The notes under the pieces were generated by a model that ran no database searches, had not been told where the DNA came from, and saw only the letters and a list, made by a program, of their open reading frames with translations. The position numbers were made by a program, and so were the translations under genes. 64,000 nucleotides of DNA, from NCBI RefSeq assembly GCF_029543125.1, contig NZ_JARQWW010000007.1, positions 62,001-126,000 of the forward strand, written 5' to 3'. The stretch is from Caulobacter segnis. Lineage in GTDB: Bacteria > Pseudomonadota > Alphaproteobacteria > Caulobacterales > Caulobacteraceae. Shown here one piece after another: positions 12,122 through 20,055 of this stretch. Within the stretch, counting starts at the first letter, position 1. Each line of letters starts with the position of its first letter.

Positions 12122-13456
12122 TCAATCCTCCACGATTCGGCTGTGCTTGGCCGTGTCCTTGAGGATCAGCGACACGATCAGCGCCACCCCCATGATCGCC
12201 GCCACATACAGGTAGAAGCCGGTCTCCACCCCCTGCTGCTTGAACAGCAGGGCCACGGACTCCGCCGTCCCCCCGAACACCGCATTGGCCAGGGCGTAGG
12301 GCAGGGCGACGCCCAGCGCCCGAACATGCACCGGGAACAGCTCCGCCTTGATGACGGCGCTGATCGCCGTGTAGCCGGACAGGATCAGCAGCGCCGACAG
12401 CATCAGGCCGAAGGCGGCCCAGACGCTGTCCGTGGCGGCGATGGCCGTCATGATCGGCCAGGTCAGCAGGGCCCCCAGGCCGAACGCCCCGACCAGCATG
12501 GTCTTGCGCCCCACCTTGTCCGACAGCCAGCCCACCAGCGGCTGGGCGACCATGAAGCAGAACAGGGCCCCGGCGCTGATCTCCGTCGCCTCGGTCTTCG
12601 AGAAGCCGGACGTGTTGACCAGGAACTTCTGCATGTAGGTGGTGAAGGCGTAGAAGCCGAGCGAGCCGCCCGCCGTCAGGCCCAGGATCATCAGGGTCTC
12701 GCGCGGGTGCTGCATGAACAGCATCATGGTCTTGCCGCGCTTCTCCACCGGGTCGGCGGCGGCGTTGGTGAAGGCCGCGCTTTCCTCCAGCCCGCGCCGG
12801 ATCCAGAACACGATCACCGCCAGGGCCGCGCCGATGAAGAACGGGATGCGCCAGCCCCAGTCGGCCAGGGCGTCCGCCGGCATCAGCCGTTGCAGGGTGA
12901 TCAGCACGCCCAGGGCGATCAGCTACCCCGCGATCAGGGTCACGTACTGGAAGCTGGACCAGAAGCCGCGCCGGGCCTTGCCCGCCATCTCGGACATGTA
13001 GGTGGCGCTGGCGCCATACTCCCCGCCCACCGACAGGCCCTGCAGGATGCGGGCGAGCAGCAGGATCACCGGCGCCGCCGCGCCGATGCTGGCGAAGCCG
13101 GGGGTGATCGCGATGACCAGGGCTCCCGCGCACATCATGGCCACCGACACCGACAGGGCGGCCCGGCGCCCCGCGCGGTCGGCGTAGATCCCCATCATCC
13201 ACGCGCCCAGCGGCCGGGCCAGGAAGCCCACGGCGAAGATCGCCGCCGCCTGCAGCAACTGCGCGGTCTGGTCGCCCTTGGGGAAGAAGACGGGCGCGAA
13301 ATAGAGGGAAAAGGACGAGTAGGCGAACCAGTCGTACCACTCGACCAGATTGCCGGCTGAACCGCCGAGGATCGCCTTCAGGCGTGCCTGCGGGCTCAGC
13401 GACTTGGGCGCGGGCGCCTGGGATTCACCGCCGTCGACGACGCCCGTTTCAGACAT
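12122..13456 (-). pseudogene. MFS transporter (metabolite:H+ symporter type) interrupted by an amber codon
   Basis: Starts at ATG 13456. Residues 1-177 hold the first helices with the family motifs GGSAGNLVEWYDWFAYSSF, RPLGAWMMGIYADRAGRR and LQGLSVGGEYG. A TAG at 12925-12923 then follows IAG, and the same frame continues with LIALGVLITLQRLMPADAL through the remaining helices to 12122. The pattern is that of KgtP-like dicarboxylate/2-oxoglutarate permeases, about 445 residues and 12 helices. Restoring CAG (Gln) at the stop gives the expected GQLIALGVL, so a single C-to-T change explains the break. It may be a true nonsense mutation, a suppressed codon or a sequence error. The substrate is not certain. 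Confidence 0.85.
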
Positions 13457-13521
13457 GAGATTCCCCCCCGCCGTTTCCCACCTGGCCGGAGCCTAGGCGA
13501 AGAAGCGGCGGGGGTGAAACC

Positions 13522-13677
13522 CTAGATCCTGCCGATCAGCACCAGGATGATGATGATCACCAGCACCAGGCCGAGACCGCCCGACGGGAAATAGCCCCAC
13601 GAGCGCGAATAGCCCCAGGACGGCAGCGCGCCGATGAGGGCCAGGATCAGGATGATGATCAGAATGGTGCCAAGCAT
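13522..13677 (-). CDS. DUF3309 small membrane peptide
   Basis: 51 residues. The protein reads MLGTILIIILILALIGALP, then two WGYSRSWGYF-like aromatic repeats, then a second helix rich in Val and Ile ending LIGRI. This is the standard DUF3309 form, a small two-helix membrane peptide found widely in proteobacteria and of unknown role. It is a lone gene between the MFS gene and DUF983. Confidence 0.88.
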   Translation of the reverse strand: MLGTILIIILILALIGALPSWGYSRSWGYFPSGGLGLVLVIIIILVLIGRI

Positions 13678-13753
13678 ATTGTTCCTCCCTGCGCCGCCGC
13701 AAAGGCGCCGCTTCGGCTGGACAACCCGCGTTGGTCGTATCCGGTTCCGGAAC

Positions 13754-14149
13754 CTAGCTCGGCGCGTCCTCGTGCCGGCGCAGCCCCACGTGCCAGAGCA
13801 GGCCGATGAAGGCGCCCTTGATCCGGGGCAGCAGCAGCAGGGTCAGGGCGCACAGCGGGATGAGCGTCAGCGGCAGGGTGATCGCCACCGGCCATTCCCA
13901 GACAAAGGGGAAGAACAGCAGCGGGGCGACGATCAGGTGGCCGACCAGCAGGATGGTCACATAGGCCGGGCCGTCATCGGCCGGATAGCGCGCGAGCTCG
14001 TGGCCGCAGGCCTCGCAGTCGTGATCGACCTTCAGGTAGCGGCGGTAAAGCCGCCCGTTCCCGCAGGCCGGGCACTTGTGCGCCAGCCCCCGCCGGATGG
14101 CGGTCATCAGGCCGGGATAGGCGCTTTCGGGCTGGTCCGTCTCGCTCAT
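13754..14149 (-). CDS. DUF983 membrane protein with zinc-ribbon-like cysteines
   Basis: 131 residues. The N-terminus has the DUF983 signature: RRGLAHKCPACGNGRLYRRY, a spacer, then DHDCEACGHEL, giving two CxxC pairs (CPAC and CEAC) that could bind zinc. Two membrane helices follow (about 65-82 and 87-108), and the tail contains RIKGAFIGLLWHVGLRRHE. In some alphaproteobacteria DUF983 genes sit near cytochrome oxidase genes, but no such genes are in this window. Probable inner-membrane protein of unknown function. Confidence 0.9.
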   Translation of the reverse strand: MSETDQPESAYPGLMTAIRRGLAHKCPACGNGRLYRRYLKVDHDCEACGHELARYPADDGPAYVTILLVGHLIVAPLLFFPFVWEWPVAITLPLTLIPLCALTLLLLPRIKGAFIGLLWHVGLRRHEDAPS

Positions 14150-14268
14150 CGGCGGCGATATGCACGCAAAAGCTGAGGCGGGGGAAGGGGGCCTAAGGTC
14201 GCAAGCCGCGCCTTGGAGGAACTGGCCCGGCTCGCGCGTTGTTTTCCTTGGGATAAAGGAGACGCCCC

Positions 14269-14490
14269 ATGACCCAGGCCCTGACGCCCCAGAACAGTGA
14301 CGATGACCTGAAGGACGCCCTGCGCCGGGCGACCGCCCCGAATGGCGAGGCCGAAGATGAGATCGCGGCCGATGACGCCGGCGCGACCTCCCTGGCTGAA
14401 AAGGTCGCTCGCCAAGCCGAGCCGCGCCACATCGACAAGGATGAGAAGGCGGAAGTGGCTGAAGAGGCCTCGCGGCAAAGCGACGCCTGA
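14269..14490 (+). CDS. Small acidic hypothetical protein
   Basis: 73 residues, preceded by a good ribosome site (AAAGGAG). Highly charged, rich in Ala, Asp, Glu and Lys (DDDLKDALRRATAP, KVARQAEPRHIDKDEKAEVAEEASRQ), with no hydrophobic helix, so probably soluble and partly disordered or helical. The family was not recognised. It stands alone on the plus strand between two divergently placed small genes. Confidence 0.72.
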   Translation: MTQALTPQNSDDDLKDALRRATAPNGEAEDEIAADDAGATSLAEKVARQAEPRHIDKDEKAEVAEEASRQSDA

Positions 14491-14559
14491 AACAATCACG
14501 CCCTTTTCCCGCCGCGGCGACGCACTAGCTTAGGTTAAGCATCGCTTGGAGGACGCCGT

Positions 14560-15126
14560 ATGAAACGCCTGACCGGAGCCGCCGTCCTCCTGGCGCTCGC
14601 CGCCGCGGTGCCCGCCATGGCCAATGAGGCGCCGATCACCACGCGCCCGGCCGAGCTGCCGGCGTCCGCGCCTGCCGCCGCCCCGGCGGCGGAGCCGGTG
14701 TTCAAGCCCATGACCACGTCGGAGCAGATCGCCGGCTATCTGGCCTCATCGCCCGAGGCCGCCGATGACGGCTCCCCTGACGAGATGCTGCGTCGGGACT
14801 TGTCCCGCTACCTGACACCCTCGGCCCGCACCCAGATGGACCGTCAGGTCCATGGGGAGGTGTCGGCGATGATCGGAACGGGCGGCGCCCGCGGCGCCTG
14901 GGGCACGGTCTCCATGCCTGTGGGCGAGACCGGAACGCTCACCCTGTCGGGCGGCGAGGGACGCAATCTCTATCGCGCCTGGCCCGGCTACGGATACCGC
15001 CCGGGCTTTGCGGGCCAGTTTGGCGGCCCGTTCGTTGGGCCCCTGGCGGGGCCGTATGGCGGCGCTTACGACCGATCGTTCGGCCTGGAGTATTCCTCCG
15101 AAGCGCCGCCGCTTTCCGACCACTAG
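14560..15126 (+). CDS. Secreted hypothetical protein
   Basis: 188 residues. A clear Sec signal peptide (MKRLTGAAVLLALAAAVPAMA, cleavage predicted after AMA) is followed by a Pro/Ala-rich linker, a short domain with DEMLRRDLSRYLTPSARTQMD, and a Gly/Tyr/Phe-rich tail (GYGYRPGFAGQFGGPFVG). Probably periplasmic or surface exposed. The ribosome site is GGAGG. Its TAG stop lies within CTAG, which also forms the stop of the convergent entericidin gene. The family was not recognised. Confidence 0.82.
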   Translation: MKRLTGAAVLLALAAAVPAMANEAPITTRPAELPASAPAAAPAAEPVFKPMTTSEQIAGYLASSPEAADDGSPDEMLRRDLSRYLTPSARTQMDRQVHGEVSAMIGTGGARGAWGTVSMPVGETGTLTLSGGEGRNLYRAWPGYGYRPGFAGQFGGPFVGPLAGPYGGAYDRSFGLEYSSEAPPLSDH

Positions 15127-15263
15127 CGCTTGGCGTCCTCGGCCGTGCCGGTCACCGCGCGGCCGGCGGCGGTGACATCGCGGCCCACGCCCGAGATCGT
15201 GTTGCAGGCGGTGGTCGCCAGCAGGACGGCGAGCAGGGCGGCGGGGACGAGGATATTGCGCAT
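15123..15263 (-). CDS. Entericidin A/B-family lipoprotein
   Basis: 46 residues: MRNILVPAALLAVLLATTAC is a type II signal peptide with a lipobox ending at Cys20, followed by NTISGVGRDVTAAGRAVTG and a charged tail. This matches the entericidin (EcnA/EcnB) pattern of tiny lipoproteins tied to stress or a toxin-antidote pair in E. coli. Here there is only one such gene. Its stop shares the CTAG tetranucleotide with the convergent gene at 14560. Confidence 0.92.
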   Translation of the reverse strand: MRNILVPAALLAVLLATTACNTISGVGRDVTAAGRAVTGTAEDAKR

Positions 15264-15553
15264 GGGTGAGCTCCACTATGGCTATGGTGAAGCTTTACCC
15301 AATCGACGACGATGTCGTCAAAAGCTTGGCCAATACGCAAGGCCTGCTCCGAAATAGTCCGCTTCAGCCGTTCATCGATAAATCTCTGCAACGCTTGGTT
15401 GGCCTCTTGTCAGTCGATAACCAAGGTTATGGAATGGCCGCCGGATGGAGGTTGCAGGTCGGGAGCGCGGGATGGGGCTCGCCGCCGAGGGCATGTGTTC
15501 TTCGTTCAACGGATGAGGCCCCAGGCCTCGGTTTTATTTTGGGGGTACCTGCC

Positions 15554-16207
15554 ATGCGCGCGCTCGCCGCTATCGCCGCAGTCTCTGTACTCGCCGTCGC
15601 CAGTCAGGCTTCGGCGAATGATCTCGTCTACAAGCACCTGAAGGGGCCTGAGGCGCTGGCGCCTTACGACGGCTTCGCCCTGTGGCAGATCCAGGCGCGC
15701 TGCGCCGGTCTGATGGAAGGGCTGACCGCCCTTGAGACCAGCCGCTCCCGCTCGACCGAGCGAAGCGCCGCCGCCGCCAAGTATTTCCATACGGAGTCGG
15801 TGAAGCGCTACATGATCGACCGCGGCGTGAAGGCGGCGCAGGCGCGCGATGACCTGGCGTCCTATGTCGCTCTCGGCCGCACGACGTTCGAAGAAGCCGT
15901 CGCGGATCGCGGCGGCGTCACGGGCGGACGCACGCCGGCCAACATGTACCTCAACGAATGCGCCGCTGTGGGCGAGCACTTCTCGCCGCCTTCCGGCGTC
16001 CCGCCGAAGATTCTGCTGTCGGACATGTCGGGCCAGGAGATCGTCTGCAAGAAGGTCGAACAGGTCGGCTCCCGCATGGGCAAGCGCGTCTGCAAGACCC
16101 GCGAGGACATGGCCGAGGAAGAACGCGAGACCAAGGAGATTCAGCGCCGCATGATCGAACTGGGCGGTTGCCGCACCGGCGGTCAGGGCTGCGGCCCGGG
16201 CATTTGA
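15554..16207 (+). CDS. Secreted hypothetical protein with Cys-rich C-terminus
   Basis: 217 residues. The start at 15554 is chosen because it gives a signal peptide (MRALAAIAAVSVLAVASQASA, cleaved after ASA). The mature part is helical and charged (RSRSTERSAAAAKYFHTESVK), with a conserved-looking MYLNECAAVGEHF region and an EIVCKKVEQVGSRMGKRVCKTREDM stretch of paired cysteines, ending in CRTGGQGCGPGI. Six cysteines suggest disulfides in the periplasm. A strong terminator follows the stop. The family was not recognised. Confidence 0.82.
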   Translation: MRALAAIAAVSVLAVASQASANDLVYKHLKGPEALAPYDGFALWQIQARCAGLMEGLTALETSRSRSTERSAAAAKYFHTESVKRYMIDRGVKAAQARDDLASYVALGRTTFEEAVADRGGVTGGRTPANMYLNECAAVGEHFSPPSGVPPKILLSDMSGQEIVCKKVEQVGSRMGKRVCKTREDMAEEERETKEIQRRMIELGGCRTGGQGCGPGI

Positions 16208-16224
16208 TCTAGCCGTAGAATACG

Positions 16225-16253
16225 GGGCGCGGAGCGCGATCCGCGCCCTTTTT
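16225..16253 (+). terminator. Rho-independent terminator
   Basis: GGGCGCGGA (16225-16233) and TCCGCGCCC (16240-16248) form a perfect 9-bp stem with a 6-base loop, followed by TTTTT. It ends the gene at 15554 and lies directly against the stop of the convergent pseudouridine synthase. Confidence 0.9.
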
Positions 16254-17027
16254 CTATGCGCCCGCGCCGCCCTTGATAAGGCTGGCGCGCTCCTCGGCGG
16301 TCAGCACGCGCCACTTGCCTTCCGGCAGATCGCCCAGGGCCAGGTCGCCGACCCGCACGCGCAGCAGGTCCACCACGCGCAACTCCACCAGATCGCACAT
16401 CCGGCGGATCTGGCGATTGCGCCCTTCCTTGAGGATGAAGCGCAGGGTCTGAGCCCCGATCTCCTCGACCTTGGCGTGCTTCAGCTTGCGGCCGTCCAGC
16501 TCCAGCCCCCAGCGCAGCATGGCCAGTTTGCGGGCGTCGATCTTGCCGGCCACCCGGACAATGTATTCCTTCTCCAGGTCGGAGGCGGGGCCGATCACGG
16601 CCTTGGCCACCACGCCGTCCTCGGACAGAATCAGCAGGCCGCGGGAGTCTTGGTCCAGCCGCCCGACCGGGGCGAACTTGTTCTTGAAGCCCGGGATCGA
16701 CGGGCTCGCGCCCTGCAGCGCGGCCTTGGTCAGCAGGCGCACCGCCGGGATCTGCTCGCCTTCGGGCGTGCCGGAGACGACGCCCACCGGCTTGTGCAAC
16801 ATGACGGTAAGGGCGCTCTCCAACTTGGCGGTGGCGCGGTCGGCCAGCACCAGGGTCTGGCCCGGCAGAATCTTACGGCCCGCGTCGTTGACCGTCTCGC
16901 CGTCGATGGAGACCAGCCCGTCGGCGATCAGGCCCTCCGCTTCGCGGCGGGAGCACACGCCGCTCTGGGCGAGCCAACGGTTCACCCGCTGGGGTTCGGC
17001 GTCTTCATAGCGTCGGGTCCAAGCCAT
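16254..17027 (-). CDS. 23S rRNA pseudouridine synthase, RsuA/RluF type
   Basis: 257 residues. An S4 RNA-binding domain (residues 12-70, RVNRWLAQSGVCSRREAEGLI) precedes the catalytic domain, whose GRLDQDSRGLLILSEDG motif contains catalytic Asp125. LEKEYIVRV, GLELDGRKLKHAK and EGRNRQIRRMC are further RsuA-family boxes. The DQDSRGLL form is closest in memory to RluF (23S position 2604), but RluB or RluE specificity cannot be excluded, so no symbol is given. It runs convergent to the gene at 15554, with the terminator between them. Confidence 0.93.
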   Translation of the reverse strand: MAWTRRYEDAEPQRVNRWLAQSGVCSRREAEGLIADGLVSIDGETVNDAGRKILPGQTLVLADRATAKLESALTVMLHKPVGVVSGTPEGEQIPAVRLLTKAALQGASPSIPGFKNKFAPVGRLDQDSRGLLILSEDGVVAKAVIGPASDLEKEYIVRVAGKIDARKLAMLRWGLELDGRKLKHAKVEEIGAQTLRFILKEGRNRQIRRMCDLVELRVVDLLRVRVGDLALGDLPEGKWRVLTAEERASLIKGGAGA

Positions 17028-17084
17028 GGCGGCGTTCTAGAGCCTTTCGGGTTCAGGCGAAACGGCGCGCTTCCAAGCGGAAGG

Positions 17085-17855
17085 CTAGAACCAGCCCGCG
17101 TCCTTGAGTACCTGGCCATAGGTTCGGCTGACCGGTGCGGTGAGCCCGTCGGCCAGGCGCATTTCGCCGACGCCCCGCCGCCAGCGCACCCCTTCAACCG
17201 CATCGGCCGCCACCCACCAGGATCGATGGGTGCGCCAGCCGTGGGCGGACGCCAGTTCGTCCAGGGCGTCCGAGAAACGCAGGGTGATCAGCTCCGCGCC
17301 GGCGTCGGTATGGACCTTGAGGTAGTGGTCATGCGCCTCCACCGCGATCAGGCGCGCCGCGCGGCGTTTGGCCGACAGCCGCCGGCGGAAAGTCGCTTCG
17401 GCCTCGGGCAGGGGAGGGGCGATGACGGTTCGGGTCTCGACCAGCGCCGGCCGCCGTCGCCAAACCAGCGCCCGGACGGTCATCACCGCCAGCACGATCG
17501 GCGACACCCTCCAGAGCAGCCGAAGGAAGCCCGGCAGATCCAGGCGGCCGCCGATGAGGACGTGCTCGGTGCAAAGAACCAGCAGCGCCACCGGCGGCGT
17601 CATGAGCGCCGACACGATGATCACCCGTCGCCATGTCACGACCAGATGTCGGCCCAACGCCTGATCACCGAGGACGGCGATCACGCCCCCGCCGACGATG
17701 CAGATCATCCAGTAGATGTAGCGCTCCACGGCAGGCACGCGGTTCGAACCAAACGGCCCAAGGAATCCCATCAGCAGGCCGATGGTGATCAGCATGCCCA
17801 GGTCGACGCCCCACTGGCGCGCAACGGCCCCTGGCTCCTTCGCCTTGCTGTTCAT
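17085..17855 (-). CDS. Membrane-bound LytTR-family transcriptional regulator
   Basis: About 256 residues from ATG 17855 (a start at 17885 is possible, but this one has GGGACGG just upstream). Four hydrophobic helices lie in the first 130 residues, then a LytTR DNA-binding domain at about 155-255 (AARLIAVEAHDHYLKVHTDAG, HRSWWV, VSRTYGQVLKDAGW). Members of this class link a membrane sensor directly to DNA binding and have no receiver domain. A LytS-type kinase lies 2.2 kb away on the other strand but is not adjacent. The signal sensed is unknown. Confidence 0.9.
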   Translation of the reverse strand: MNSKAKEPGAVARQWGVDLGMLITIGLLMGFLGPFGSNRVPAVERYIYWMICIVGGGVIAVLGDQALGRHLVVTWRRVIIVSALMTPPVALLVLCTEHVLIGGRLDLPGFLRLLWRVSPIVLAVMTVRALVWRRRPALVETRTVIAPPLPEAEATFRRRLSAKRRAARLIAVEAHDHYLKVHTDAGAELITLRFSDALDELASAHGWRTHRSWWVAADAVEGVRWRRGVGEMRLADGLTAPVSRTYGQVLKDAGWF

Positions 17856-17924
17856 GCCGTCCCGTTCGCGCAGCCCTGGCGCCATTCGCGAAGCCAGGCC
17901 TAGCGAGCCATCGTCGAGGCGGCA

Positions 17925-18605
17925 ATGAGGTTCGGCGAAACAGCCCGCAAGGACCGTCGCTTGACCACATCCGTCGCATCACCCGCGTCCCCGCCTTCGA
18001 CCTGGCCCGCCCGGATCGGCTGGGCGTTGCTCGTCATCCTGTGTCTGGGCGTGGCCGGCTTTTCAGCCCGCTATCTGCTGCATCCGCCCCAGACGCCGGC
18101 GCAGGCGCTGGGCAACGCGTTCGGCGTGCCCTGGCTGGTCATCCATGTGGCCGGTTCGGTCGTGGCGCTCGCCCTGGGGGTGGTGCAGTTCATCCCCGGC
18201 TGGCGGCGGGGCGGAAACAGCCCGCACCGGTGGATCGGACGGACCTATGTCGTCTGCTGCCTGATCGGGGGAGCGGCCGGGCTGATCCTGGCGCTGGGAT
18301 CGTCCGCCGGTCCGATCGCCACGGCGGGCTTCGGAGGCCTGGGGGTGGCGTGGATCGTCGTGAACATCCTCGGCTGGCGGGCGGCCTTGCAGGGGCGGTT
18401 CCTCGAGCATCGACGCTGGATGATCCGTTCCTGGGCGCTGACCCTGGCCGCCGTCACCCTGCGCCTCTATCTGCCGACGGTGATGATCCTGGGCCTGCCG
18501 TTCGTGCCCTGGTACCGGGCCATCGCCTTCCTGTGCTGGGTCCCCAACCTGATCGTGGCGGAGCTCTGGCTTCGGCGGCGGGTCGCGATAGCGCACACCG
18601 TTTAG
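17925..18605 (+). CDS. DUF2306 membrane protein
   Basis: 226 residues. After a hydrophilic N-terminus, about six hydrophobic helices occur (about 30-48, 66-88, 105-125, 132-150, 165-185, 190-215). VHVAGSVVALALGVVQFIPGWR and SPHRWIGRTYV are typical of DUF2306, whose conserved His residues (VIHVAGS, HRWIGR, EHRRWMIRSWALT) suggest possible metal or heme binding, although no function is established. It is divergent from the LytTR regulator (69 bases between the starts), so it may be that regulator's target; this is inference from position. Confidence 0.88.
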   Translation: MRFGETARKDRRLTTSVASPASPPSTWPARIGWALLVILCLGVAGFSARYLLHPPQTPAQALGNAFGVPWLVIHVAGSVVALALGVVQFIPGWRRGGNSPHRWIGRTYVVCCLIGGAAGLILALGSSAGPIATAGFGGLGVAWIVVNILGWRAALQGRFLEHRRWMIRSWALTLAAVTLRLYLPTVMILGLPFVPWYRAIAFLCWVPNLIVAELWLRRRVAIAHTV

Positions 18606-18642
18606 GCTGGTTCAGCAGAGCGCCACACCATATGCCGCTCCT

Positions 18643-18735
18643 CCCCGCGAAGGCGGGGATCCAAGCCGCGCTGGCAGGTGATTTCCCGCCTGCGCCACAA
18701 ACTCAGAGTCAGCTTGGGTCCCCGCCTTCGCGGGG
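18643..18735. repeat. Intergenic inverted repeat with 24-base arms
   Basis: Left arm 18643-18666 begins CCCCGCGAAGGCGGGG and ends CCAAGC. Right arm 18712-18735 is its reverse complement with one mismatch in 24. Each arm is itself partly palindromic (CCCCGC..GCGGGG). A related GC-rich, weaker copy may lie at 18780-18820. Such elements are common in Caulobacter-type genomes and resemble REP/MITE-type intergenic repeats. Transcript-end or nucleoid roles are guesses. Confidence 0.75.
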
Positions 18736-18871
18736 GAGAGCGGTTTCTCGGGGAGGGCGGGGGGGCGTTGATCGACCCAGGCTTCCCCCCCAAGGCCATC
18801 TTGGCCCCGGCGAAAATCCGCAGCATCCTCCCGCCCAAGCAAGACAAGCGGCCGAGCCGCATGGGGGGAAC

Positions 18872-19531
18872 ATGACGACGTCGCGCGGGGGACTGCCGCC
18901 CAACCTCATTCTCATCGCCGCCATCGTGGCGGGGCTCAGCTACATGGCGTCCTGGCAACTGCCGCTGCCGCCCGTGGCCAGCACGGTCTGGAAGGGGGCG
19001 GCGGTGTCGCTGCTGGCGCTCTATGCCGGGCTGAAGGCTCAGGATCGTGACGGCTGGCTGGCCTGCGCCATGCTGGCGCTCTACGCCCTGGGCGACGTGC
19101 TGCTGGAGGTGATCGGCCTGACGCGCGGGGCGGTGGCGTTCCTGGCCGGGCACGTCGTGGCCATGGTCCTGTATTTGCGGAACCGGCAAACGCCGCTGCC
19201 GCCCCTGCAATTGCTTCTGGCCATCGCGGTCGTGCCGGCGACGGTGGGGATTTCCTGGGTCCTGCCGACGGATCGCAGCTTCGCGCCGGGGATCGCGCTC
19301 TATGCCCTGGGCCTGTCGCTGATGGCGGCCACGGCACTGGCCAGCCGGTTCAGTGCGGCGGGCGCCGGGCTGGGCGGGGTGCTGTTCGTGATCTCCGACC
19401 TGCTGATCTTCGCCCGCATCGGCCCGCTGGAGGGGCAGGCCTGGGTCGGGTTCGGCGTCTGGGGCCTTTACCTGGCGGGCAATGTCCTGATCTGCCTGGC
19501 GGTGGTGAAGCGGCCGAAGCCCGGCGGATGA
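18872..19531 (+). CDS. Lysoplasmalogenase-like YhhN-family membrane protein
   Basis: 219 residues from ATG 18872 (GGGGGGAA just upstream). About eight hydrophobic helices are visible, with the YhhN pattern: KGAAVSLLALYAG early, LYALGDVLLE with a conserved Asp, FLAGHVVAMVLYL, and LFVISDLLIFARIG with a second conserved Asp. The TMEM86/YhhN family includes eukaryotic lysoplasmalogenase, an ether-lipid hydrolase; the substrate in bacteria is uncertain. It lies downstream of the intergenic repeat. Confidence 0.87.
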   Translation: MTTSRGGLPPNLILIAAIVAGLSYMASWQLPLPPVASTVWKGAAVSLLALYAGLKAQDRDGWLACAMLALYALGDVLLEVIGLTRGAVAFLAGHVVAMVLYLRNRQTPLPPLQLLLAIAVVPATVGISWVLPTDRSFAPGIALYALGLSLMAATALASRFSAAGAGLGGVLFVISDLLIFARIGPLEGQAWVGFGVWGLYLAGNVLICLAVVKRPKPGG

Positions 19532-19605
19532 AAAATCGGGGGAGGGTGTCGGATCGCTTCCGGCGCCGACGTCCTTAGGAAGCAAACAACCAGAGGAGAC
19601 GCCCA

Positions 19606-19959
19606 ATGGCTTATGTCGACGGTTTCGTGCTCGCGGTCCCCAAGGACAAGTTGGCCGCCTACAAGGAGATGGCCGAGCTCGGCCGCACAGTGTGGATGGA
19701 GCATGGCGCGGTGTCCTACGTCGAAGCCCAGGCGGACGACGTGCCCTATGGCGAGCTGACGTCTTTCCCCCGCGCCGTTCAGGCCAAGGAGGACGAGGTG
19801 GTGTTCTTCTCGTTCATCACCTATCGCGGCCGCGCCCAGCGGGACGAGATCAACGCCAAGGTCATGGCCGATGAGCGTATGAAGGGCAGCATGGACAACG
19901 CGCCCTTCGACGGGAAGCGCATGATCTTCGGCGGCTTCGAGGTCGTGGTTCAGGCCTGA
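19606..19959 (+). CDS. DUF1428 (YbaA-like) protein
   Basis: 117 residues with a strong ribosome site (AGAGGAG). MAYVDGFVLAVPKDKLAAYK, DVPYGELTSFPRA, DEVVFFSFITYRGRAQRDEI and PFDGKRMIFGGFE are the DUF1428 signatures, a small dimeric alpha/beta-barrel (ferredoxin-like) cytosolic protein of unknown role. It is followed by a GC-rich hairpin (about 19984-20012) without a good T-run. Confidence 0.95.
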   Translation: MAYVDGFVLAVPKDKLAAYKEMAELGRTVWMEHGAVSYVEAQADDVPYGELTSFPRAVQAKEDEVVFFSFITYRGRAQRDEINAKVMADERMKGSMDNAPFDGKRMIFGGFEVVVQA

Positions 19960-20055
19960 CCAATCGTGCTGAAGGCTAGAGGCGGGCCGCAATCTCGGAT
20001 TGGTTGCGGTCCGTTGCTGCTTTAGTTTTCGCCGCCGAAAGCGGGGGAGGCACGA

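Noticed and set aside
11426..13360. 644-codon plus-strand frame across DUF599 and MFS genes
   Set aside because: Gln/His/Arg-rich shadow frame with no motif; the opposite strand has intact helices and family signatures.
15152..15391. 79-codon minus-strand frame running into the entericidin gene
   Set aside because: The tail is the entericidin gene read in the wrong frame, and there is no good start; only the first part looks coding-like and is noted as a finding instead.
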